Shown here piece after piece: positions 32,797-43,106 of a stretch of DNA of 64,000 nt. Location of the stretch: contig JASPKZ010007283.1 of NCBI GenBank assembly GCA_030220185.1, positions 1,325,501 through 1,389,500 of the forward strand, read 5' to 3'. The notes under the pieces were generated by a model. That model did not search any database. It saw nothing but the letters and a program-made list of their open reading frames with translations, and had not been told where the DNA came from. Within the stretch, counting starts at the first letter, position 1. Each line of letters opens with the position of its first letter. The position numbers were made by a program, and so were the translations under genes. The stretch comes from Diploptera punctata. Its lineage: Eukaryota > Arthropoda > Insecta > Blattodea > Blaberidae.

Positions 32797-33631
32797 TGAA
32801 CCGAAAGTACCTTTTTGCGGTTCAGTTATTCATCTTTGTGCTCCTCCAGAACATTTATGAAGCCTGCCAATGTCCTTTGTTCCGTGTGGCTACCCCTTCC
32901 CTTTTACCCTTTCCCCCCGCGCATCTTTATAGCGCTCATCCCCTCTACTCGCGAACCTTTATATGCTTGGTAATCTCAATGAACCTTATCATTCGATCGG
33001 CCTAGCAAGTGGCGTTATGTTGTGTAGAAGTGGATTCAGTATCCGAATCCAGCTTAAGTGCACCATGCATCGGCAAAGTTAACATGGTGATTTATAAGAT
33101 AAACAAGTGGATTGTGACCGAGGAATGGTCGGATTTGAGTTAGTCCAATCAAGCATGGAAAAAGGAATTCCAATGGAGTTTGGACATGTATGAGTGTGAC
33201 AGTTTGTATGGTATGTTATTTATTCAGTTATACTTTGTTATTATCTATGTCTGATCGATTGATCGAAGATCAATCTTTTGTTATTCATTTATTACTTTGT
33301 TTTTTTTACAATCAACACTTGTTTTTCATTAAAAGCTTAACTTTTATATTACGCCCCTTGTTGTTATTTAAGAGTAATCATTGTTCTCTATCCTGTAACG
33401 AAGTTATTTCATCCTATGCAATTTATAATCAGTATTTATATTTATATGCACGTTCAACTGGAAAAGAAAGATGAATTGTTAGCCGCCTTCTATGGGCCCG
33501 AGGCAGGCTGTTTTCTCATTAATAACTTCTTTAGATATCAGGAACACGTTACTAAGTACAGCATAGTCATAACCCAACGATCCCGGAAGGTAGCTGTAGC
33601 AGTGAAAGTGGTTCATTCTCTCTACGCGACA
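32797..33631 (+). repeat. LTR 2
   Basis: TGAACCGAAAG...CTACGCGACA, followed by GCCT, which also precedes LTR 1. Confidence 0.93.
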
Positions 33632-33805
33632 GCCTAATTTTTGTGAGCTTAAATATTCAATTTTTTTTGCCCCTTGACATCGTGCCACGTTCTAGACCTG
33701 GAGTTACTGTCTAGGGATACTAGAACTCCAGTATCTATTGCATTATATATATATTTTGCCAATTTAAGGAAATAATTGTTGATATCAACAGTAATACCCA
33801 TTGTC
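33632..33805 (-). pseudogene. R1-like LINE (R), segment 4: endonuclease core
   Basis: The minus strand reads IYNAIDTGVLVSLDSNSRS then RTWHD (33678-33720). The xxxGxDxNxxSxxWH pattern is the central motif of R1-type endonucleases. Its C-terminal continuation lies beyond the LTR element at 29463-29669, so the LTR element split this domain. Confidence 0.65.
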
Positions 33806-33814
33806 ATAATGATC

Positions 33815-34157
33815 CCGCGCCGTAGCCTAGCGGTTAAGGTAGGAAGCCTGGGCGCAGAGCTATGGGACTTGCGTTGGTTTGAGTCTCCATGGGGGAAGAA
33901 ATTTTCTCATGGTAGTTCGGCCAGTATGGGACCGGTGCCCATCCAGCATCGTGAGGCAATTGGGTAGCTACAATAAGTAGCGGATCCAGGTTGAGGAACC
34001 AGCTATAACGGCTGGGGGACTCGACATGCTAACCACATGTCACCCCTACACTGGCTGTTGATCATCTACCTTTGTGATTGACACATGTGGATGTGAAGGG
34101 CCAGCAGCCGGCTGGTAAAAGGGCAACTGCTGAAAAGTGGAAAGACCCTCAATCGGA
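33815..34157 (+). mobile_element. SINE S3, copy 1
   Basis: Bounded by an exact 9-bp duplication ATAATGATC (33806-33814, 34158-34166). The head CCGCGCCGTAGCCTAGCGG with TTAAGG and a B-box-like GGTTTGAGTCTCC marks a tRNA origin. The body runs GGCCAGTATGGGACCGGTGC...CAGCCGGCTGG. Confidence 0.9.
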
Positions 34158-34166
34158 ATAATGATC

Positions 34167-34600
34167 GCTTGTAACTTAAAAGTTTAATTATATCCTTCGT
34201 TTATTGAAAACTTTAATTAATAACATATTCAATAACTTAGATGAGAAAACTAAGGTGAATAATCTATTGGACAATGAGATCAGAGGTGGACAGATCCAGG
34301 AAAACGGTTCTGATAGGATTCATATTGTCATCTATTGGCTCCGCACGTGAAAATGGAGGAAGTGGTACAACTGGGCAGTGTCTGACACCTAGCAGCATTA
34401 TTATGAAACTCTATTCCCAGGTAGCATGCGTAAAAAACAAACAGACGCGATGTAAGTTAATGGTGAAAACTTAAACAAACCTTTCTCGTGAAACTGTAAA
34501 AAACTTAATAAAATTCTCCTGTATTTTATGCATGTACGCGTGTGTGTACGCGTGCGTGCGAGCGTGAGTGTGTGCGTGCGTATATGCGTATGTGCTTATG

Positions 34601-34603
<3 letters not shown>
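34167..34603. other. No gene seen
   Basis: Short frame at 34274-34474 without motif. Ends in a GT/GC-rich run before the (GA)n tract. Confidence 0.5.

Positions 34604-34693
<90 letters not shown>
34604..34693. repeat. (GA)45 microsatellite
   Basis: 90 bp of uninterrupted alternating AG, flanked by TGTGCGTG-type sequence. Confidence 0.98.
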
Positions 34694-34695
<2 letters not shown>

Positions 34696-35399
34696 TATGT
34701 GCGTGTGCGTGTATGACTTCTAACGCTCTAACGGTCGCTATGCAAATTTCAATTTTTCGCAATGAAATTATGTTAATATCGTTTAAGTAAACCGACGAAG
34801 GAATTCTCCAAACATCAGCTAAATTTTAATACAGCTCTAGTGGTCGACATGGTTGTTTTACCGTAACGTAATAGATTTAAATAAACAAAAGACAAAATAT
34901 TGCGTAAACGAGGAAAATCGGACCTTAATTTCGACTTGCTGAGGAATTTACTCAATATAGACAGTTCTTGCGTGACAGAATTACTTAAATAATTAAAACG
35001 TAATAATAATGAAGTGTCAGATTTCAAAATATAGTCCTACTGTATACTATGTACATAAGTTTGCGAACATATCTTCAGGCGACTAACAATATCAGCACGA
35101 TAGATATAAAAAGTATCAGCTATATCATTGAAACAGTTGCAGAGAAAATGTGACATGAGTTGGTTATTTTAGGAAGAGTTCATTGTGAACAGACATAAAG
35201 TGTAACTCGTAATCAAAACGTTATATATTTTATTCTATTATAAACATCAAGGATAAAGATCTAGTGGTCTGTTCCGGTCTCATTATCCAACCAGTAAGTG
35301 GCCAATCTTGCCTTCGTTTCCCATTCGGCTTTTTTTATATTACTTTGGGCGGTATTTGTCTGACGATTCTTCTAACGTCTAGCAATTATTTGTTTCTAT
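34694..35399. other. No gene seen
   Basis: AT-rich; the frame at 34815-35027 has no motif. Confidence 0.5.
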
Positions 35400-35420
35400 A
35401 ATATATATATATATATATAA

Positions 35421-35468
<48 letters not shown>
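35400..35468. repeat. (TA)n microsatellite
   Basis: Two TA runs split by AACC, followed by a roughly 50-bp tandem duplication (35481-35565) of a CAAGAATA..TTCAACA.TAAGTTCAAATAATATATCTG unit. Confidence 0.9.
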
Positions 35469-35475
<7 letters not shown>

Positions 35476-35594
35476 CCCCCTCAAGAATATGTTCAACAGT
35501 AAGTTCAAATAATATATCTGCTTTTTTTTCAAGAATAGATTCAACAATAAGTTCAAATAATATATCTGTGTTTGTTTTGTTTTCTTGCAATATG

Positions 35595-36918
35595 TACGAG
35601 GGCGGATCGGAAAGTAAGCACAATAATTTTTTTCTGCCTTGGTATTGCAGCTAGAATGTTGAAATTTCACAGGAATATAGTTTGAAGATTTCACTACAGA
35701 TGGTATTTTTTTCTCAGGTGAACCTCTTGCGAGAGAAGCTTGAACTATGCAACAAAGATGGCGCGCATGCTACAGTCGTCCACCTGTGAGGAACACAGAA
35801 GTGTTGTTCGATTTTTGTGGGCCAAAGGGCATAAACCCAGTGAAATTCACAGGGACATGCGTGGCGTGTATGGGGATGATTGTATGGACCGTAGCAATGT
35901 CTCCAGGTGGTGCACATTCTTCCAAGACGGACGCGTGAACCTTAGTGATTCGCCACGCTCCGGCCGGCCGACAACAGCAGCAATCCCGCAGAATGTCAGA
36001 GGCATTGAGGCGGCAATTCTGAACGACCGGCGTGTGCAACTGCGAGCCTTATCGCAGAAGTTCAACATTTCCTATGGTGCGGTGTACGATATTGTTCATG
36101 AAAATTTGAAATTCCGTAAAGTTAGTGCTCGCTGGGTGCCTAAGAACCTGACATACGACCACAAGGGCCAGCGAATGATGGCAAGCTTGGACCATTTAAC
36201 GCGGTACACCGCACAAGGACATGACTTTCTGGAAGGAATCGTCACAGGTGATGAGTCGTGGGCGTACCACTACACGCCCGAAACAAGCAGGCATCAATGG
36301 AGTGGAAACATGCTGGTTCACCAGTAAAGAAAAAATTCAAAGTGACTCAATCTGCCAGAAAAGTGCTTGTGACAGTGTTCTGGGATATGCATGGTGTTTT
36401 ATTGGTGGACTTTGCTGACCACGGGACCACTGTGAATGCTGCGGCCTACATTAAAACTTTGGAGAAGTTGCGTCGTGCCATTCGTGACAAACGTCACAAC
36501 ATTAACGTTAAACTTCTTCATGACAATGCTCGCCCCCATGTTGCTGCTGTCGTTCGTCAGAAAATCGCCGAATTTGGTTGGGAGGTGCTCCAGCATCCAC
36601 CATACAGTCCGGATCTTGCACCATCGGATTTTCATCTCTTTGGTCCCATGAAGAAATTCCTGGCCGGCAAACGCTTTGAGACAGGTGTGGAAGTGAAATC
36701 AGCAGTGCGCAGATGGCTACACTCCAACCAAACGGACTTCTACGAACAGGGCATATTGAAACTGGTAACACGATGGGAAAAATGTGTTGAGAAAGTTGGT
36801 GACTATGTCGAAAAGTAGGTAAAAGATGTAAGTTCATTTGTGATTTTTTTTTCCTTTTTTTTACTATTAAACTTTTTTAAAAACATTATTGTGCGTTACT
36901 TTCCGATCCGCCCTCGTA
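35595..36918 (+). mobile_element. Mariner transposon, complete ends
   Basis: CGAGGGCGGATCGGAAAGTAA (35597 on) is mirrored at the right end (to 36916). The inverted repeats extend to about 35 bases with a one-base indel. TA flanks both sides. The 1,320-bp length and a single transposase gene are normal for mariner. Confidence 0.95.
35740..36818 (+). pseudogene. Mariner transposase, one frameshift
   Basis: Frame 1 (35740-36327) has an HTH_48-type N-terminal domain (VVRFLWAKGHKPSEIHRDM, SNVSRWCTFF), the GRP linker, a second helix-turn-helix (LRALSQKFNISYGAVYDIV), the WVPKNLT block and TGDESW with the first catalytic aspartate. Frame 2 (to 36818) resumes with ASMEWKHAGSPVKKK, LLHDNARPH (second aspartate) and YSPDLAPSDFHLF (third aspartate, 34 residues on, so DD34D). 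Loss of one base near 36284, between CCGAAAC and AAGCAGG, causes the switch. The rest of the gene, to EKVGDYVEK, is open. The protein would catalyse cut-and-paste transposition at TA, but this copy is inactive. A precise mariner subfamily is not assigned. Confidence 0.93.
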
Positions 36919-36959
36919 TACATAATTGTGTATAGGTTAGGTTTTAAATGACTAAAATT

Positions 36960-37145
36960 GTCCACCGCTGTGGTCAAGCGTGCTGCCTTGTCACGCAGCG
37001 GGCCCGGGTTCGATCCCCGGTCGGGACAGTTTTTCTGGGTGAGGTTTTTATCGGGGTTTTTCCTCACCTGTAAGACAAATGCCAGGAAAACTTTAAGTTC
37101 CAAACGGTCCCCGAAATCATATGGCCATCGCAATCATCATCATTC
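36960..37145 (+). mobile_element. SINE S1 head with an unusual tail
   Basis: tRNA-Asp-like head and middle are complete up to ATATGGCCATCG. The usual S1 3' half with its hairpins is absent and replaced by the segment at 37146-37310. Confidence 0.85.
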
Positions 37146-37310
37146 ATATTCATCTTAGGTTAAGCATAGGATTAGGGACTCTCCTGGCGCACCATTATCA
37201 TCATCATCACCCATCATATCATCGGGGCTACGTAACCCCGCCTTCCAGGCGCCCCAACCTCAGAAGTGGGTTACAAGTACGCCATGCCTGGAGAGAAACC
37301 AGAAATATCG
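37146..37310 (+). repeat. Alternative SINE tail, related to 903-1018
   Basis: GGTTAAGCATAGGATTAGGG..., (ATC)n, then GGGGCTACGTAACCCCGCC (itself an inverted repeat around TACGTA) and GGGTTACAAG. A relative at 903-1018 lacks an S1 head. Confidence 0.6.
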
Positions 37311-37454
37311 AAAGACAAACCTGGGGCATTTTGAAAAAAAAAATACTAAAATTTGACCATCGTTTACCTACATGTTCAGTTCTCATCTTAACTAGGAATC
37401 TGAAATTTTCAGTCGATATATATATTCTAAAATAAATAGGAGATTGTAAAATTT

Positions 37455-37565
37455 TAACTTCAAGCAGTCATTATATATAAAACCTGTCTCAGTAGTTTTA
37501 TTGCTGTACCTGTAATATTTTGAATACAGGATGTAATATTGAATTTTAATTTGGTCAAAATATAG
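37455..37565 (+). repeat. Dispersed repeat, partner at 10440-10565
   Basis: Same order of AGTAGTTTTATTG, AATATTTTGAA and TTGAATTTTAA as at 10440. Family unknown. Confidence 0.5.
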
Positions 37566-37573
37566 GCCTATTC

Positions 37574-37900
37574 CCGCGCCATACCTGAGTGAAGAGGTTT
37601 TGGCGCAGAGCTACAGGAATTGCGCTGGTTCGAATCTCCATGCGGTAAGAAATTTTCTCATGGAATTTCGGCCAGTATGGGGCCGGTGCCCACCCAGCAT
37701 TTGAGGAATTTGGGTAGCTACAATAAGTAGCGGCTTCAGGTTAAGAAAACCAGTTACATAAGTTGGGGACCCGACTTACTGAACACATGTCACCTTTATA
37801 CTGGCAGGATGATCGTATACCTCTGTGATTTACCCATGTATATGTGAGACCAACAGTCGGCTGGTAGGCCAGAGCCTTTTAGCCCTGTCGCGACATGGGG
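37574..37900 (+). mobile_element. SINE S3, copy 2
   Basis: Aligns with 33815-34157 (GAAATTTTCTCATGG, CGGCCAGTATGGGGCCGGTG, GGGTAGCTACAATAAGTAGC). The head is more degraded, lacking the A-box part. Confidence 0.85.
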
Positions 37901-38038
37901 TAAAAAATATACTTTGATATAACAGTTTATACAAATATGACTTTTAATTAATTTGCTACAGTATCTTTACCACATGGTGGGTAAATTGTCCTGACTATTT
38001 AACAAATGACAGTCAATGACCAATCAATGAATTTTGAT

Positions 38039-38395
38039 CATCATCATCATCATCACTCCAGGGATTAGGCAATTGCCCGTGCCGACTTCATATTGCATCA
38101 GCCCAACGTCTTCTAGGTCTTCCAACATCACGCCTTCCTCTGGCTTGATAATTCCTGGCTAACAATGGATATCTCTCCTTACTCATTCCATCCATGTGAT
38201 CAATCCATTTCTGTCTGTAATTCGTGACTTTATCCAATAAAGGCTGTACTTTCAATTCTTCTCTTATATCTTCATTTCTTATTCTATCAAGTCTTGTACA
38301 TCCTTTTACTTGTCTTAGGAATCGCATCTCTGCCGTCTGTATTCTATCCTTCTGTCTTTTCACTGGAGCCCAAGTTTCACATCCATACAATATTG
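38039..38395 (-). mobile_element. LINE C 3' fragment with 11-bp target duplication
   Basis: TGAATTTTGAT at 38028-38038 recurs at 38396-38406. The insert encodes, on the minus strand, the last 100 codons of LINE C (CETWAPVKRQKDRIQTAEM to GRPRRRWADAI), identical at the protein level to 29099-29398, with a (GAT)n tail. Confidence 0.95.
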
Positions 38396-38660
38396 TGAAT
38401 TTTGATTTACAACCAATCAGTCTTTTTCACCTCGATTTTATCACTTTCATTTATCACTTTAATTTTATCAAGTGACTCCCAGATTGTATATATACTGCAG
38501 GAATGTAACCAGATTGTGCTTGCGAGACATAATATGAAAACATTCCTAGCAATTGATTACACCACAAAAAAGAAACCACCGTTTGCACTTTCTTAATCGC
38601 ATTATTTCCCAGAAATTAACGTTGCAGAAATATATAATTGAAATATTTACATCATAGGAG

Positions 38661-38790
38661 GTCCACCGCTGTGGTCTCGAGGTAGCGTGCTGCCTTGTCA
38701 CGCAGCGGGCCCGGGTTCGATCCCCGGTCGGGGCAGTTTTTCTGGGTGAGGTTTTTATCGGGGCTTTTCCTCACCTGTAAGACAAATGTC
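38661..38790 (+). mobile_element. SINE S1 head fragment
   Basis: GTCCACCGCTGTGGTCTCGAGG to CTGTAAGACAAATGTC, then abrupt return to repeat M. The 3' half is missing. Confidence 0.9.
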
Positions 38791-39307
38791 CCGCGCATGC
38801 GGGAGTTAATATAAACAACATATGTAGCAATTGATTATACCACCAAAAAAAGAATCCAGTGTTTGCACTTTCTTAAATGTATTTATCCCCAGGTAATAAT
38901 ATTCCAGAAAAATATAATTGTCATACTTACATCATAGGACCATAAATGAATTAATATACGGTTTGATGTGTTTCATTTTTTGTCCACTAGAGTGCATTCT
39001 TACAATATTGCTTTCCTTTGGCAATAAATAATATGATCTGGTTGCAGTGATGAACAAAATAAGCAAATGAAGCATACCAATCGTTTCTCATTTGTTTTCA
39101 AACATCGCCGTTTACATTAAATATATAAATATTTTAAAATAACTATATTTAAATAATGATTTGTGAGTAAACAGCTTAATTTTATTCGTTAAATAGTCCT
39201 AACAAATGCCACTCTTGATTTCCAAATTCTCTAGATAAATTCACTCCTCACTTCGTGAGTCATGAATTTATCGATAATTTGGAAATCACTCGTGACATTA
39301 CTTATGA

Positions 39308-39732
39308 TAATTTCGCCCTAGAATGTAGTTGGTTAAAAGTGTTATAAAATTCAAGCTTTTGATTTGGTTACGTTAGATTAAGTTAGGTTAATTTGAAGAG
39401 GTTGCATTGGGTTATATTCTTTTAGAATACAGTATATTATGCTAAAGTAACTTAGATTATGTTACATTAGGTTAGTTTATTTTAGATTATTTTAGATTAA
39501 GTTAATTGGATTAATCGCTTTAAAATTGGAAGGAAACTACTTATACATTTTGAAAAGAGCAGGCGAAAATGACTCCAGACTTTTCCGTAAAAAAATTGTG
39601 GGACGGATATGAAGGGTTCCGATGGGTCTCATACCATATTTTAAGTGGATTTCCGAGACATCCTTATGTATTCTCAGATCGTAATATTTGAATCCAACCA
39701 ACTTTTATTGTTAAAAGTCTTCTTGTATCTAT
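39308..39732. other. No gene seen
   Basis: Contains several GTTAGGTTA and TTAGATTA strings in a T-rich stretch. Too irregular for a telomeric TTAGG array. Confidence 0.55.
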
Positions 39733-40246
39733 AGTGACTCCCAGGCAGCACTTTCGGCTATCAATGACAGATTCAACCGTCACCTAATTGCAACCTCTAT
39801 AAGAACAAAATTAAACCAACATCTTGGACACATTTGTCTAGGCTGGATTAAAGGACATGCTGGAACTACAGGAAATGAACGTGCAGATTTTCTTGCCAAA
39901 TCAGCTGCTAATTCAAATATGGATTACCTTTACCCCTTCTGTCCTCTATCATACATTAAAGAAGTATTAAAAAATGATCTCTTACAAAATTGGAATGTTG
40001 AGTGATATTAATGGTGATTTGACAAGAACATTATTTTTCCCAACTGTTTTTGACCGAATAAAGTGCAAATACGTAGAACCAAATTTTGTATTAACACAAT
40101 TTATGACTGGACACGGTAAATTTGGACATTATTTGGAACGATTTAAAGTAGGTATTTGCAAAATTTCCAGCCAGACTATCTCACACCTGTTATTTGAGTG
40201 TCTCGCATTTGGTTCCAAAAAAAACATGAATTTATTAAAAAATTAA
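39733..40246 (+). pseudogene. LINE RNase H domain and C-terminus relic
   Basis: Frame 1 (39733 to about 40004) reads SDSQAALSAINDRF, GWIKGHAGTTGNERAD and FLAKSAA. These are the DSxxAL and WxxGHxGxxGNExAD landmarks of the RNase H domain that follows RT in I- and R1-type LINEs. Frame 2 (39974-40246) continues with RIKCKYVEPNFVLTQFMTGH, GHYLERF and HLLFECLAF, the usual C-terminal H..C segment, though the cysteine pair is degraded. A frame change lies near 40000. The RT is missing, so it is 5'-truncated. A likely 3' UTR runs to about 40540, ending GATTCAATAAAAAAATAA. Confidence 0.8.
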
Positions 40247-40595
40247 GTTATTGCCTTAATAGATTTCAACTGCCTTTGTCAAATATTTTATGTAAGAAGT
40301 GTTGATATAAAAAGCTGTGTGGGCTTTATCCATCATATTTTTAAGAGACTTTGAGTTAGTTTTTACTTGGGTTTGTTAATTTATTTATTTATTTGTTCAT
40401 ATTACGTTATTATGTAATTCTAGAAATTAACCACACTCTAAATTACTGTAAATAATTAATTGTATTGTAACTAAAACCCTAACATACCGGATGGTGAAAT
40501 AGGGTTCATATTATTGGAGATTCAATAAAAAAATAATATTTCAGAACTTAGAATTTCAGAACTTACTAGTTATTTTTGGGCGTTGCATTCTTTAG

Positions 40596-40900
40596 ATTTT
40601 AGATTTAGATTTATTTAGCTTCCACTCACCAGGACAAACATATATTACATCAGAATATAACAATTTCAATTAACTATAATATGAAAAACTAAATAAAAAT
40701 TTGATAAAAAAGATAATATCTATTATTTTACGATCTATAATGCAACCAGTTAATCTTAGTTAAAATTAAGACTAAAACTAATAATAAAATGTATACAAGC
40801 AAGACATATTAAATTGCCCCTGTCTAATGTATATAAAAAACAAAGAAAAATAATGAAATATAGAAAACTAATTTTACAATTATACAATATTTAAAACAAA
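40596..40900 (-). mobile_element. LINE E 3' end, truncated, hairpin deleted
   Basis: The minus strand reads GTTTGTCCTGGTGAGTGGAA then directly GCTAAATAAATCT, the LINE E terminus without the hairpin. The upstream 3' UTR is diverged, and the left limit of similarity is approximate. Confidence 0.7.
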
Positions 40901-41611
40901 ACAAATGAAAATATTTTTTATTCTTAATATTATTTTCAATATTGTTAGAAAATGTTTAAGAAACATAATTTTGTTTGTTGGCCAAATGAAAACCGAGGCT
41001 GCCTGTACATAGGCTGTGATCTCCACAGGAGATGATAAATTGAAATTCTGTTTATAATGAGATAATAATTGTTCCATTATGAGTTACTATCTAGCTCTCT
41101 CCTTAGTTGTCTCCTATTAAGATTAATTTTTAAAGTGCACTGTGATTAGGGTTTGTCATGCTTAGAAATAAGTTAAAATTTAGAGGTATTGAACACATTG
41201 AAGTTGACCGTGAATAGAAACACTCTGTTAGCTTATTAAATGGAGTGGAAAAAAACAGTTGAAGTGTTGTTGCGTGGTTATCAAGTGTTTTCCTCTCTTA
41301 AAAGCAACGTTTAAAATCTTTTAACATTCCAGCTTCATATGTACTTTATAATATCCAAGTATCAGGGATATAACAACATTGTCATCATATTTACTCATTT
41401 AATGCTGTGTCCAATATCAGTACTTTACGAAGTCTGTGAGGTAAGAGCTGCCTGCGTAAACGTAAATCGAATTCCTCAGCATGTCGAATTTATGGTCTGA
41501 TTTTGTTTAATTCATATTCAAATATTACGTACCTAGTTTTGTAGCGAAGAAAATCTGGGTGTCAGAGTGATATTTAAAATTTTGCTAAAGGTTATTAATT
41601 ATTAATTGTAT
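40901..41611. other. No gene seen
   Basis: AT-rich; the frame at 40880-41077 has no motif. Confidence 0.5.
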
Positions 41612-41875
41612 GTATTTTCACTCACTGGCACTATTGAACTCCTAGGTTCATGACGGACATAAACTCTCCATATATCCCTATCGCGAGAAAATGTTTTCCA
41701 ATCATCTCCTGTATAATCTGCTTCCCCCAAATCCTAGTTAATATTGTACTCCTACCTCATTCCTGGCTTATCAACCGGGCGTTTTCCTCTAGTTTGCTAC
41801 AAAAAGTTTCTATACATCTTTCATTCCTCATTCGTGTCATATGTCCTGCCCATCGCAATCTACGAGATCCTTTAT
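41612..41875 (-). mobile_element. LINE A 3' end fragment
   Basis: CACTCACTGGCACTATTGAAC is the LINE A terminus. The minus-strand coding remnant includes SRRLRWAGHMTRM. Upstream of about 41870 the frame continues into unrelated sequence. Confidence 0.8.
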
Positions 41876-42480
41876 TTACGGGTATAATTTCATTACGAGC
41901 AGAATTTATGCTCCATACTGACTCACCTGTAAATTCTGCTGTTACTTTCACCGCATCCTCGATAGCTATGTGGGAAATTTTTCACCAAAATCTTTGAAAA
42001 TATTAAAAATAATTCGTTTCTCTACGCTATTCAAATGTGTTCCTTTCTGATATTTTGGAAATTCTATATAATCTGTCATTTTAACAACTGAAATTTATAC
42101 TTATTCGGTATTGCACATGCGTAAAAATAAAACTATATAAAAACTGCAAAATCGTATTTTCTGATGACATTGTGTTAACTGGAAGAAGTATTCCTGTCCT
42201 GAAATAGATGTTTAGTATTCTTTATGTCGAAGGACATTAGATTGCCTGGACAGTGAATGAAACCAGAACAAAATACATGAAACTACGCAAGCATGGAAAT
42301 GGAACACAACCAAATCTACACTTTTGAAAATATTAAAGAATTTCCTACCTCGGCTCCTACTTAGACAATGCAAGTAAAATAGAAAGTGAAATAGTAATAT
42401 GGAAAGAAAGTCTACTCGATGTTTCATATGTGCTAACATGAAAAATATGATCTTAGAGAACAAAACTTAGATTTTATTCA
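41876..42480. other. No gene seen
   Basis: No recognised element. The frame at 42212-42463 lacks motifs. Confidence 0.5.
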
Positions 42481-42565
42481 TTTATTTATTTATCTTATTT
42501 ATTTCTTGTACCTGATGGAGATAAGACCGTAAGGTCTTCTCTTCCATTTCACCAGGGTTAAATTA
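42481..42565 (-). mobile_element. LINE E-related 3' terminus with conserved hairpin
   Basis: On the minus strand: CCTGGTGAAATGGAAGAG, stem AAGACC/GGTCTT with TTAC loop (plus coordinates 42523-42538), CATCAGG, then an (AATA)-type tail. Same layout as LINE E at 5620-5690 but diverged. Confidence 0.72.
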
Positions 42566-42686
42566 TACATTATGATAACAATTATGAATTATCTACACGT
42601 TGATTAATGATGCATAATATATATATAGGCTGCACAATATAAAGTTTACAAGGCAAAGAAAGAAAGAGTGTAATAATACAAACAAC

Positions 42687-42719
<33 letters not shown>

Positions 42720-42743
42720 TAATAATAATAGTAATAATAATAA
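42687..42743. repeat. (AAT)n microsatellite
   Basis: About 18 AAT units with minor interruptions. Confidence 0.95.
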
Positions 42744-42750
42744 CAATTAT

Positions 42751-43073
42751 CCATCCATAGCAATTCTGTCCAAAGGCAGGTCCTTCACTGCAATCACAGC
42801 ATTTTTCATACTATGCTTGCAGTTTTACTAGGGAATTGTAGGTGTGTTAGCTTCCTATTGTTTTACACACCGGCGAAGGTTGATGATGAAGATGAGATGA
42901 TGATGATGGCCATATGATTTCGGGGACCGTTTGGCCCTTAACGTTTTCCTGACATTTGTCTTACAGGTGAGGAAAAACCCCGATAAAAACCTCACCCAGA
43001 AAAACTGCCCCGACCGGGGATCAAACCCGGGCCCGCTGCGTGAAAAGGCAGCACGCTACCTCGAAATCACAGC
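42751..43073 (-). mobile_element. SINE S1
   Basis: Nearly complete minus-strand copy from the tRNA-like head (GTGATTTCGAGGTAGCGTGC) to GCTATGGATGG. Both hairpins are slightly mutated. Confidence 0.9.
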
Positions 43074-43106
43074 AATAACCTATAATTACTTAATTACTCA
43101 CTGGCA

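Larger units (their letters stand above)
29670..33631 (+). mobile_element. LTR retrotransposon with gag only
   Basis: 3,962 bp with two LTRs of about 835 bp that begin TG and end CA, and a 4-bp duplication GCCT (29666-29669 and 33632-33635). A primer-binding-site-like TGG stretch follows LTR 1 and a purine-rich tract precedes LTR 2. The only coding sequence is a gag-like frame. I see no protease, RT, RNase H or integrase in the 2.3-kb interior, so it would depend on another element. Five base differences between LTRs by eye suggest recent insertion. Confidence 0.92.
37993..39307 (+). repeat. Repeat M, copy 3 (split and partly duplicated)
   Basis: Starts GACTATTTAAC (37993) and is split at 38038 by a LINE C 3' end. 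It is interrupted again at 38661-38790 by an S1 head. The M segment GCAATTGATTA..TTACATCATAGGA occurs both before (38551-38658) and after (38829-38939) the S1 piece, so part of M is present twice. The full fold-back end is present at 39206-39301. Confidence 0.78.

Noticed and set aside
34526..34790. Serine/leucine and arginine/glutamate repeat frames
   Set aside because: Translation of the (GA)n microsatellite.
39360..39510. TTAGG-like strings suggesting an interstitial insect telomere
   Set aside because: GTTAGGTTA motifs are scattered and out of register; there is no tandem array.
41757..41951. Frame with EFTGESVWSINSARNEI as a possible host exon
   Set aside because: It is continuous with decayed LINE A sequence (RLRWAGHMTRM), and I see no splice or domain evidence for the remainder.
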